A stretch of 64,000 nucleotides of DNA, from contig BATO01000015.1 of assembly GCA_000474255.1 (NCBI GenBank), positions 42,720 to 106,719 on the forward strand, read 5' to 3'. The notes below the pieces were generated by a model. It was given only the letters and a program-made list of their open reading frames with translations, was not told where the DNA came from and ran no database searches. Below are positions 24,497 through 32,735 of this stretch, piece after piece. This DNA comes from Aquipseudomonas alcaligenes MRY13-0052 (GTDB taxonomy: Bacteria > Pseudomonadota > Gammaproteobacteria > Pseudomonadales > Pseudomonadaceae). The position numbers and the translations under genes are program-made. Numbering within the stretch: the stretch's first letter is position 1; each line of letters opens with the position of its first letter.

Positions 24497-27400
24497 TCCA
24501 GGCAGGTTGTTGGATTACCGTGTTGACGGTCGACTTGACCATCTGGAGCTGCGTCCGCTTGGTGACCGAGTTAACCCCTCCCTTACGCAGGCGGATGACC
24601 TTCTGGAAGCCGGCCAGTGTGTTCACCTCTTTAGTCGCCGTGAAGAAGATCAGTTGAACACCGACGGCTTTAGCCAGCGTCAGCTGAACATCAATCAGGG
24701 CTCTGGTCTGCACCTTGGCAAACGGGTTATCGAGGATCAGCGGACAACCACTATCGCCCCCAGAAGAGACCCTTGAGTCAGCGCGGAGCTTCGAGATCAG
24801 CAGGTACAGGAAAATGGCGATCACCACGCTTTGGCCGCCCGACATTTTCAATGAGTTGGCGAACTGGTACTGGTGGCTGACGTTCTGCTCCATCTGCAGG
24901 ATCTGCAGCCCGAACGCACGTTGCGGCGCGAAGAGGACAAGCCCATCAGACACCAGGTTCGAGCCATTCTCCGGGATGTGGTTATCCTCGATCAGCTTGT
25001 TGAGGTAACCGGCGATAATCACCTTGCCCGACTCCTTCACGATGCCCGTGATTTGCTCTTTCAACCGGATGATGGGCTTCCCGCCGACATACGGAGCATC
25101 GATAGGCACCGTGACCTTCGCCGCCCGGTTAAGCACCGAGGCGCCCTGCTCGATCAGCTGCTGCAACTCGCCTACGCAGCGGTCAAAATCAGGCACCATT
25201 TCACTCAATTGTGACTCGGTGACCTTAATGCGCTCGTCCACGAGCTCCTGCAGATCGTCATAGTCGTTGCAGGCCTGATCGAAGTTGAACTCATAGAGCT
25301 TCACCGACAGCTCTGGAGCCAGTGCCCTGAATTCCGGTAGTGATGCGATAGCCTGATACAACCGGTACTTGCTATTAGCATCCGACCTTTTTATTTCTAC
25401 GGCGGCACTGATCTCCCGATTGTGCCTCAGGAGTTCACCAACCTGGTCTTTGCCGCTGTCGATCAGCTCAATGTACTCGCCGGCAACGGTGTCGACCGAC
25501 ATGGCATTGCGGAGCATCTTGAGGTTGTCGTTCAGATCCTTGAGTAGAAGTTCTCGCCCTACCTTCTCTCCACTGGCTTTTTCGTACTCCACGCTATCAG
25601 CATCGACAGTACGCTGTAGGGTCGAAATATCTTCGGCAAGCGCTTCAATTCGCAGATACACATCGTCATCGGACAGCTGCAGCATGGCCTCGGAAACCGG
25701 CGCTGGTTTGTGCAGTTGGATGAACTGCACGCTGTTGCTATCAGCCACCGCAAACTGACCACTCAGCTCGCGACTAACTTCCTCAAGCCGATCATTCTCG
25801 GATTCCTGGTTTTTTCGCTCCAGCACAAGTTCAAGGCTGAGTAATGGCTCAACATCTGACTTGGCCACGCCGGCATAGTCTTGATCGAACGCCTTCCGCG
25901 CCTCAGCTTCCTCGTGGCGATGATATTCAACACTCTTCAGGCGGACTCCAATTCGGTCTTTTTCCGCGTACTCGAAAAGCGACTTGACGCTCTCGTAGGT
26001 ACTGATCATCACCTCCAGGCTAAAACCAGGCTCGAGCGAGCCGCCTGGCTCCCCCTCCGTATAGAACTGAACCGCAGACTTCTGTGCTTCCAGCGCCTTT
26101 ATCCGCTGACTGAGGCGGTGAAAATTCTCCTGGGAGTCATTGATGATTTCGCCATTGCCCTCGACCAGATCATCCAAAACCTGCTTGCGGGCTAACAATT
26201 CCGCGAGCGCGCCCTGCACAACAACAAGTCGTGCAGCCTTCCCTGCAAGAGGCTGCTCCCAATCGTTACGGTAGTCGGTCAGCCGGGTGATCAACAGATT
26301 GATCTTGGTGATGTCAGCCGGGATTGTCCTCAGCTTCAGGTTAAGCTGGTTAGCGAGCTCCATTTCCTTGGCAGCGTCTTCCATGCATTCCTTTTCACTC
26401 TCCCTTAGGGCTTCGACTTGGTCGTGGAGGAGATTCTTCTCGCGACGCATCTCAGCCATACGGGCTTGGCCGTAGAGCTCCAGATAGCGGTCAAGCTTTC
26501 GGCTGGCCGTGCGGGCGTCCGAAAGGTTGCGCTTATAATCCCCTTGCTCTTCTTCTACCCGGTCGATATTGCGTTCGAAATTCTCCAGAACACCTTTCGC
26601 AGCCTCATAGTTGTATGCAGCGTCATCAGCGGCGCCGATGACCAGAAGATCCTCGGTAGTCGCTGTTTGATCCAGCGTCACGACGGCCACAGCGACAGGA
26701 GCGGCAAGGCTCAGATTCGCCTTCGATAGCAGGTTGCGGGTCTTATCCCACTCACCCTGTGCGACACAGACCCCGAGAAAACGAGCAGGGGCAGAAATCA
26801 CCAGATCGCGAGACTTCTGAGCATCGGGGACGAGCTCGGCCAGGTAAGTGTTGGCCGCTCGGGCTGACTGCACCCGATTCTCCGTCAGAAACCGGACAAC
26901 AGCCTCGACATCATGGCTATAACCACCCAACCCGGTTTCCGATATCGACTTTTTTGCCTCTTCAAGATTAGCCAGGAGGATGTCACACCGACGGATTTCA
27001 TTCGTCAGTGACTGCTCGTAATCGTTAAGCAGCCTCGGCAGCGTTTCAGCATCCGGGTCGGCAAGATCCAACTCCTGAAGACGGGCCAGGACGCTAGATT
27101 GCTCGAGATCCTCTTTTAGACACTCGGCAGAATCCAATCGGCCTGCGACAGCCTGCTCCTCCAACTCCGTAGCCTGAGCTTTAAGGCCCAGGTCTTTTGC
27201 TTGTTCAGAAAAGCCCTTGGCCTTGGCCTCATGCTGGGCCTTCTCAGCCTCAAGACGCTCCTGGTTATTGTGCAGGATTTCTACCTGAGCTTCGTGCCTA
27301 GTGATGGCCGATTCAGCATCTGGATCATAAGGATCGATGACCCCTTCATTGCGCAGCCGCTCCTGCTGCGCCGCTTCACCCTTAATAAAGGCGGCAAGAT

Positions 27401-28823
27401 CGCTTTCCTCCCGCGTCAGAACATTTTGCTCGGAACCATTCGCGATGATCTCTTGTTTGGCTTGCTCGGTGGAGGCTTCGGCAGCCTTGCGCTTGTCTAC
27501 AAAGCCATCTTTCTCAGTCGTGGCAAGCTCCAGGTGATAGTCGTAGGCGGCGCGCAAAAGTGCTCCCTGCTCATCAACCTTCTCCCTGATTGGCTTAAGA
27601 TCTTCCTGCTCCTCTTTTAAGGATTCCTCTTCGATACGCAGCTTTTGCTGAGCCTCGAGCACCTTCTTGTGCGCGGTGGCAGCCTGTACCAGGCGCAAGC
27701 GTTTACGACCATGTTCAAGGTCAGCGGCAGAAGCCAGATACGCCGATTTGGCGCGTTCACTGATGCGGGACAGCTCAAGGGCTTTATATGTCAGGGACTG
27801 CGCCTGGCAGCTTTTGATCATCCCCTCATTTGCAGTGATCGTATCCTTTAGCGATTCGAGGGAAAGCTTGAGTTCACCCAACGCTTTAGAGACCTCGCCC
27901 GTCGAAGTCTCGATGGCAAACGCAAGGCCCGAAGCACGGCTAAGCAGCCCTTGTTGCTCAGCCTTCTTGGCTACATAGGATTTCGAGGCATGACCGAATG
28001 GCAGCATCTGAGCCGACAGCCGATTAAGCAGCGCCAGGGTTTGATCCATTTGCGGCTTATTCTTCATCTTGTCCGCCACGTTGGCGACCATCTGCCTGAC
28101 GTCAGCAACACGATCCGAAGGCAGGGAGAGAATCATCAGTTTATTGACCAGATCGGCCTCATCTTTGAAGGCCAGGAAGCCCTCATCGACACCACCCTCC
28201 TGGGAGTTGAATTTGACCTGCATCTTAAGCAGCTCAATGTCGATATTGCGGACTTCGGTTAGGTGCTTGACCCAGTCGTTATTTTGCCTCGTGTGAAAAA
28301 AATCGCCCTTGGATCTGCGCGCCGCCTGGTGAATCCAACCGGTGAACTCAGCGAACGTTTTAATACCAGCGGTCAAGCCCAGACCGGGCGCAGGAACATC
28401 CTCGAAGGAGAGACCGGCCAGTGATTCGAAGGCGAAAAATACCCGCTGCAAATTGGCTTCGCGGTCGAGACCTTCTTGAACCGCGACAGCCTGCCCCATG
28501 ATCACCTTTGTGTTAGGCGCGCCTGGGCGGCGCGAAGGCATCGACCACTCCACGAGGATGAACGACAGCTCGCCACCCTGATCGAAGTAGTCCTGCATCT
28601 TGTGGTTCGACTGCTGGATGTGCTGAATAAACCTCGACTTGTGCGGGTCGAAAAGGCTGAACACATAGGACAACAGGGAGGTTTTACCACCCATGTTTTC
28701 CAGATTGATGATCGCGTTGACTGCCTCGCGCGTCACCGGATCGGTCAGATCAAAATCATGTGAGTCATACCAGGCAGTGTTGGTACCGAAACTGCTGACG
28801 AAGAAGCGGCTGATGCAGTTCAT
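24489..28823 (-). CDS. jetC: Wadjet JetC (MukB/SMC-like ATPase)
   Basis: 1,444 residues, ATG at 28823. The Walker A is LENMGGKTSLLSYVF (residues 41-55). Long coiled coils run from about 280 to 560 and again from about 740 to 1,080, separated by a hinge-like region near 600-740. The C-terminal signature is KMSGGQSVVIAIFLYLL, followed by Walker B PLILDNPFAKVQT. Size and layout match MukB-type SMC proteins. With JetA and JetB it should form the loop-extruding motor of Wadjet. Start is 12 nt after the jetB stop. Confidence 0.93.
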   Translation of the reverse strand: MNCISRFFVSSFGTNTAWYDSHDFDLTDPVTREAVNAIINLENMGGKTSLLSYVFSLFDPHKSRFIQHIQQSNHKMQDYFDQGGELSFILVEWSMPSRRPGAPNTKVIMGQAVAVQEGLDREANLQRVFFAFESLAGLSFEDVPAPGLGLTAGIKTFAEFTGWIHQAARRSKGDFFHTRQNNDWVKHLTEVRNIDIELLKMQVKFNSQEGGVDEGFLAFKDEADLVNKLMILSLPSDRVADVRQMVANVADKMKNKPQMDQTLALLNRLSAQMLPFGHASKSYVAKKAEQQGLLSRASGLAFAIETSTGEVSKALGELKLSLESLKDTITANEGMIKSCQAQSLTYKALELSRISERAKSAYLASAADLEHGRKRLRLVQAATAHKKVLEAQQKLRIEEESLKEEQEDLKPIREKVDEQGALLRAAYDYHLELATTEKDGFVDKRKAAEASTEQAKQEIIANGSEQNVLTREESDLAAFIKGEAAQQERLRNEGVIDPYDPDAESAITRHEAQVEILHNNQERLEAEKAQHEAKAKGFSEQAKDLGLKAQATELEEQAVAGRLDSAECLKEDLEQSSVLARLQELDLADPDAETLPRLLNDYEQSLTNEIRRCDILLANLEEAKKSISETGLGGYSHDVEAVVRFLTENRVQSARAANTYLAELVPDAQKSRDLVISAPARFLGVCVAQGEWDKTRNLLSKANLSLAAPVAVAVVTLDQTATTEDLLVIGAADDAAYNYEAAKGVLENFERNIDRVEEEQGDYKRNLSDARTASRKLDRYLELYGQARMAEMRREKNLLHDQVEALRESEKECMEDAAKEMELANQLNLKLRTIPADITKINLLITRLTDYRNDWEQPLAGKAARLVVVQGALAELLARKQVLDDLVEGNGEIINDSQENFHRLSQRIKALEAQKSAVQFYTEGEPGGSLEPGFSLEVMISTYESVKSLFEYAEKDRIGVRLKSVEYHRHEEAEARKAFDQDYAGVAKSDVEPLLSLELVLERKNQESENDRLEEVSRELSGQFAVADSNSVQFIQLHKPAPVSEAMLQLSDDDVYLRIEALAEDISTLQRTVDADSVEYEKASGEKVGRELLLKDLNDNLKMLRNAMSVDTVAGEYIELIDSGKDQVGELLRHNREISAAVEIKRSDANSKYRLYQAIASLPEFRALAPELSVKLYEFNFDQACNDYDDLQELVDERIKVTESQLSEMVPDFDRCVGELQQLIEQGASVLNRAAKVTVPIDAPYVGGKPIIRLKEQITGIVKESGKVIIAGYLNKLIEDNHIPENGSNLVSDGLVLFAPQRAFGLQILQMEQNVSHQYQFANSLKMSGGQSVVIAIFLYLLISKLRADSRVSSGGDSGCPLILDNPFAKVQTRALIDVQLTLAKAVGVQLIFFTATKEVNTLAGFQKVIRLRKGGVNSVTKRTQLQMVKSTVNTVIQQPAWSV

Positions 28824-28835
28824 GGAAAGCCTTCC

Positions 28836-29546
28836 TTATGCGTTGACCTGGGCGCGGATGTAATCAAAAAGACGCGGCAGAGTGCGCTCGCGCAGATTGA
28901 TCCTTAACCGGTGCGTTGGGGTGAAATCCCGCGAATCATCATCGTCCTCACCGCGTGTGGCGGTGACCAAACCGCTTTCCTTCATTTGTCGCAAGACCAT
29001 CCTGATGAGCCCATCGACTGAGCTAATCGAATTAGGTCGTTCAGGTTGCATAGGGGCTATCTGGAGGATGTAACCCCAGCCTGGCCGCATCTCTTCAATG
29101 ACCAGATTGTCATCACCATCCTGCTCCTTCATGCGCTCGGCCAGCACCAGCAGCGAATCGCGAAACTTGGGTACCCTCGCCGGAATTGGGAATCGCGACT
29201 CGTCGTCGAGCAACTCCTGGGTGGGATAGAAAACCGCCGAGATGGCCAACATGCATAGGGCCGTTGCAACCTTCTGCTCCTCAGACATCGGTTGTTTACG
29301 CAGATCGCTCATGCGCAGGGAGAAGCGACTCTCTTTGCCAGTAGGGGCTACGATCAACCCGCGCTCTGAAACATCCAGAACCTGCAGCTGCATGCCCTCC
29401 GCCACCTCGGCGAGTACCTGCTTTAAAACAGGGTTGCTTCGGTAACGCGCCAGCAGCTCGCGATACTCGGCATCATTGGCGGGAGAAAGATTGATCTGCA
29501 GGGCCTTGTACAGCAGACGTGAAGCATCACTGGCGTGGTTATCCAT
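28836..29546 (-). CDS. jetB: Wadjet JetB (DUF4194 type)
   Basis: 236 residues from the ATG at 29546 (MDNHASDASRLLYKAL), which overlaps the end of jetA by 8 nt and is preferred over an in-frame ATG 84 nt upstream. The protein is a MukE-like winged-helix subunit: helical N-terminus, ELLARYRSNPVLKQVLAEVAEGM, then a run ending RTLPRLFDYIRAQVNA. JetB bridges the kleisin-like JetA and the JetC motor in Wadjet. Confidence 0.85.
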   Translation of the reverse strand: MDNHASDASRLLYKALQINLSPANDAEYRELLARYRSNPVLKQVLAEVAEGMQLQVLDVSERGLIVAPTGKESRFSLRMSDLRKQPMSEEQKVATALCMLAISAVFYPTQELLDDESRFPIPARVPKFRDSLLVLAERMKEQDGDDNLVIEEMRPGWGYILQIAPMQPERPNSISSVDGLIRMVLRQMKESGLVTATRGEDDDDSRDFTPTHRLRINLRERTLPRLFDYIRAQVNA

Positions 29547-31011
29547 CAGAAGGTTCCTGGGATACTGATCTAAGGTCGAACCGAAGGTTGTCCCCGGACA
29601 CCACAAAGCTTTCAAAGGTGCCATCGGCAACAGCGTGTCGATCTGAGAATGCGGACTCGCTGTCCGGGTAGCTGAGGTACATCAGGATGCCGATGCACTG
29701 CAGGCGTTTGTGGTCAAAACCTTCCGCCTCCCCGGCGGCAATGAGCTCATCGAGCTTCCAGGGGCGATTGTCCATGAGTTTCAGCTTGATCCAGGCGAGC
29801 ACCTCCGCCACCAACTGCTCTGGGAACGGATCAGGCCAATCCTCGAATGCTTCGATATGCCCATCATCATTGGGAGGTGCAGGCTCATTGGTGCTCCGGC
29901 GCTCAAGCAGCAGCGCCAGAAGATCAGACAGATCGGGAACCTTGGGAAAGACCGCAGGGAAAACGCTGAGGTAGACCTCCTCGGCAACCTGGGCGAAGTG
30001 CTTGATCGGAGCCTTAAGCACGGTCGGGAGGATGGTAGTTTCCAGATCGGGAAGTCCTGAGTACTTCTTGGGCCGGAAGGCTGAAATCTGTGCATCCAAA
30101 AAGTTCTTTTCGGTGCTTGTGATGTCTTTCTGCAGGCGTGCCCGCACGGCGCTAGACGCGCTGATGATTTCTTTAAGCTCAATCAGCTCATCTTTAGAGG
30201 TCTGGGTCTCAACGACATCTAGCTGCGATTCAACGGCCATCTTCAGCTTTAGGTCTTCACCCTGTCGCTCGCTCACGTGAGAGCGGGCCGAATAGAGGCG
30301 CGGTGCCAGGTCTCGCTCCCATTTAACGCTGCCCGGCGAGCGGCGCATCTGCAGGAGGAATTCATTGATCTGCTGGGCGTACTCGATGGACAAGACCCGC
30401 GCGTTCCGGGCGACTTCCTTGGCCTGCTGGATACGCCCGCGCTCAATCAGAATCTGGAGCATCCGCTCCATCAGAATTTGCTGGTCTTCGACGTCGATAT
30501 CGAGCATGCCGATGAGCAGCAAGTAGCCTTCCTTACTCGGCCGGTACCGGTAGACGCTCTCCATATCTGGCTCAAGGATCACGAGCCGAAAGCGGAAGGT
30601 CAGCATGGTCATGCTCGGGGCATGGAAATAGCCTGAAGCGAACTCCTCATGGTTATTGTGAATGGCCTCAAGCACTACATCGGCTGCTTGTCGGCAGGTC
30701 GCATCGCTGTTTTCTGGGCGGATCCGGCTAATGGTCGCTGTCAGGGAATCCCGCACATCATCCATGGTGCAGCCGGCGGCCATGGCCGAACCTTCCATGA
30801 TGAAGTTCAGCGCCCACAGAAACAGGTACTGGGTGTCCAACCCATCGAAAAGCGGCGTTTCACCCTCGGAGACGAAGCGATTCCGAGAGAAATACAGCTG
30901 ACTCATGGGCTGGGTCAGCAGCATCTTGCGCTGCTGAGAGCTCAGGTCGGTCAGCTCGCTGATGACTCCTTGGGAGGGAGCCTCAAGCGCTTCTTGCGCT
31001 AAATCGCTCAT
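29539..31011 (-). CDS. jetA: Wadjet JetA (DUF3375-type kleisin-like subunit)
   Basis: 490 residues from the ATG at 31011 (MSDLAQEALEAPSQGV). In-frame ATGs at 31053 and 31056 would overlap the palindromic operator candidates, so they are less likely; none has a strong ribosome site. It is largely helical with a C-terminal winged-helix-like part, as in MukF-type proteins. It is the first gene of the jetABCD operon and divergent from the WYL regulator. Confidence 0.83.
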   Translation of the reverse strand: MSDLAQEALEAPSQGVISELTDLSSQQRKMLLTQPMSQLYFSRNRFVSEGETPLFDGLDTQYLFLWALNFIMEGSAMAAGCTMDDVRDSLTATISRIRPENSDATCRQAADVVLEAIHNNHEEFASGYFHAPSMTMLTFRFRLVILEPDMESVYRYRPSKEGYLLLIGMLDIDVEDQQILMERMLQILIERGRIQQAKEVARNARVLSIEYAQQINEFLLQMRRSPGSVKWERDLAPRLYSARSHVSERQGEDLKLKMAVESQLDVVETQTSKDELIELKEIISASSAVRARLQKDITSTEKNFLDAQISAFRPKKYSGLPDLETTILPTVLKAPIKHFAQVAEEVYLSVFPAVFPKVPDLSDLLALLLERRSTNEPAPPNDDGHIEAFEDWPDPFPEQLVAEVLAWIKLKLMDNRPWKLDELIAAGEAEGFDHKRLQCIGILMYLSYPDSESAFSDRHAVADGTFESFVVSGDNLRFDLRSVSQEPSDG

Positions 31012-31034
31012 AGGGCTGGTTAGTGTCCATGCCA

Positions 31035-31066
31035 AAGTTTTAAACTTGGTCATCATTTTGATGACC
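31035..31066. promoter_or_regulatory. Two adjoining perfect palindromes between jetA and its WYL regulator
   Basis: AAGTTT-T-AAACTT at 31035-31047 and GGTCATCA-3 nt-TGATGACC at 31048-31066 abut in the 85-bp gap between the divergent genes. Both arms of each are perfect. BrxR/CapW-type WYL regulators bind inverted repeats next to their own gene, so one or both are good operator candidates. Confidence 0.6.
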
Positions 31067-31096
31067 GTACTCGAAGTCTATTGATGATCGTGTAGT

Positions 31097-32008
31097 ATGG
31101 CAACTGTCGTCACTACCGAACTTTCAGCGCGCATGATTAACGACCTAAGCCAGCCGCAAAGAGACCGCCTAGCCTTCATCGACCTTCGCTTGCGGCTGCT
31201 TGGCGAGCTTCGGCGCCAACACCTGATTGATCGGTTTGAGATCCAGGCTGCCGCCGCGACGCGAGATATCGCCCTGTACAAGGAGCTGGCCGGGGACAAC
31301 ATCAACTACGACACGAGCAGCAAAACCTACGTCGCGAGCGAAGCCTTCAAGGCCCTTTTCGACACACCCACGGCGCTGGCCATTAGCTGGCTGATGACGG
31401 GATTGGGGGATGGGGAGCCGCGCCAGCAGGCCCCCGGTATACCGATTGATTTCCCCGACCAGCTGTCGTGGCCGAAGATCGACATTCTCAGCGTGGTCAC
31501 GCAAGCGATTAACAAGCCCTGCCCTGTCTTGATCAGCTATGAATCGCTCAATGGCTCGAGCACGCGGGTCATCTCACCCTTTGCCCTGATCGACAACGGT
31601 CTGCGCTGGCACGTACGGGGGCACGATAGAAAGACCGATCAGTTCAGGGACTTTGTGCTGACACGCATCAGCAAGGCCGAGCTTTTACCGGATGCACCTG
31701 TCTTGGATCACGAACGCGGCGACCAGGACATCGAGTGGGTACATATCGTAGAGATCATCCTGGTACCTCACCCCGATCAGCCCAGGCCGGAGGTCACTGT
31801 CTTGGACTACGGCATGGTCAACGGCTATCTGAAAGTGAGTCTCAGGGCGGCAACCGTCGGCTATACCCTCCGAAAGTGGAGCGTCGACTGTTCACCCGAT
31901 CACAGCCTGAGAGGCCACGAGCACCGTCTGTGGATGAAGAATTGGCGGGTGTTGTATGGCGTAAGGAACGCCATGCTGGCCCCAGGCTTCAAAGAGCCTG
32001 AGGACTGA
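31097..32008 (+). CDS. WYL-domain transcriptional regulator of the Wadjet operon
   Basis: 303 residues. An N-terminal winged helix (about 15-75, with RLRLLGELRRQHLIDRFEIQ) is followed by a linker and a WYL domain at about 130-215: PCPVLISYESLNGSS and FALIDNGLRWHVRGHDRKTDQFRDFVLTRI. A WCX-like C-terminal domain completes it. It matches the CapW/BrxR group of defence-island repressors that respond to an unknown ligand. It is divergent from jetA, with palindromes in the gap, so it probably represses jetABCD and itself. The ATG at 31097 lacks a clear ribosome site; a later ATG at 31133 is possible. Confidence 0.85.
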   Translation: MATVVTTELSARMINDLSQPQRDRLAFIDLRLRLLGELRRQHLIDRFEIQAAAATRDIALYKELAGDNINYDTSSKTYVASEAFKALFDTPTALAISWLMTGLGDGEPRQQAPGIPIDFPDQLSWPKIDILSVVTQAINKPCPVLISYESLNGSSTRVISPFALIDNGLRWHVRGHDRKTDQFRDFVLTRISKAELLPDAPVLDHERGDQDIEWVHIVEIILVPHPDQPRPEVTVLDYGMVNGYLKVSLRAATVGYTLRKWSVDCSPDHSLRGHEHRLWMKNWRVLYGVRNAMLAPGFKEPED

Positions 32009-32018
32009 TCAGCAGCGA

Positions 32019-32255
32019 TTAGGATGCCTTGAACAGGCTGGGGATGTCGTAGTCGGCGAACACGCTCTTCATGTGCGCAATCAGGCCCGTGTAGCGCTTG
32101 TCGTTAACGGTGGTTTCCACAGCTCGCTTAAGGGCGCTCGGGCTCCCGATCATTAGCAACAAACGCTTAGCCCGCGTAGTGCCCGTGTAGAAGAGGTTCC
32201 TGTAGAGCATGAACCGGTGCGAGTTAGTTGCCGGCATAATCACGCATGGGTATGG
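32019..32255 (-). pseudogene. C-terminal remnant of a RecD2/UvrD-like helicase
   Basis: About 75 codons on the minus strand encode EYPCVIMPATNSHRF-like sequence (here PYPCVIMPATNSHRFML), then NLFYTGTTRAKRLLLMIGSPSALKRAV. These are the last motifs (YTGTTRAK) of an SF1 helicase of the RecD2/UvrD group. No upstream helicase motifs exist: coding similarity stops near 32255, where a gene fragment on the other strand begins. It is a deletion leftover. Confidence 0.7.
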
Positions 32256-32528
32256 ACTGATGCCAGTGAGCGAACAGCCAGGCATTGGCTGGCAGGAACG
32301 CATGGGCCTAGCGGTTTGCACCTAATCGCCCTGGCCCGCAACAGTGACAAGGTCTTGCAGACGATGCTTAAACTAGCGGGTCATCATTCGTCTGCAGCAG
32401 TTGTATGGCTACCAGCGCTGCGGGAACGGCTTATGGACACTGCGGAGCTTATCGATACCTGCCTTACCCCTATCGCCGGCCGTAACTACACATCAGCGAA
32501 ATGGGGTATGAGGATGTTTGCAGCGTGA
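32250..32528 (+). pseudogene. Truncated helix-turn-helix-like gene fragment
   Basis: The plus-strand frame reads WTDASERTARHWLAGTHGPSGLHLIALARNSDKVLQTML and continues to a stop at 32528. The piece resembles the conserved core of a small DNA-binding protein common in Pseudomonas integrative elements (SERTAKNWLAG...HGPSG...LI-L-R-SD). Its 5' end is missing at the point where the helicase remnant ends. A start at 32217 would read through unrelated sequence. Confidence 0.5.
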
Positions 32529-32735
32529 TGCGGCCAGACTTGTCACCGTTCCTCGTCTGTTTTTAAGCGCGACTCGCTTGGTTTGCTAGAAATATCGAAG
32601 CACTTACTGACGGAGTTCTGCTGACAGTGGGTGCTACCGGCCAATTGCAGTCGCTCACATCCTCAGAGTTACCACCCGGTAGCTATCGAGCCTGCCGCTC
32701 GGCTCTTGCTTCAAATAGGTCAGGCAATCGTTCGT
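32529..32735. other. Non-coding gap after the deletion scar
   Basis: I see no gene, clear terminator or repeat here. It separates the two fragments from the end of the UvrD-like helicase gene. Confidence 0.5.
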
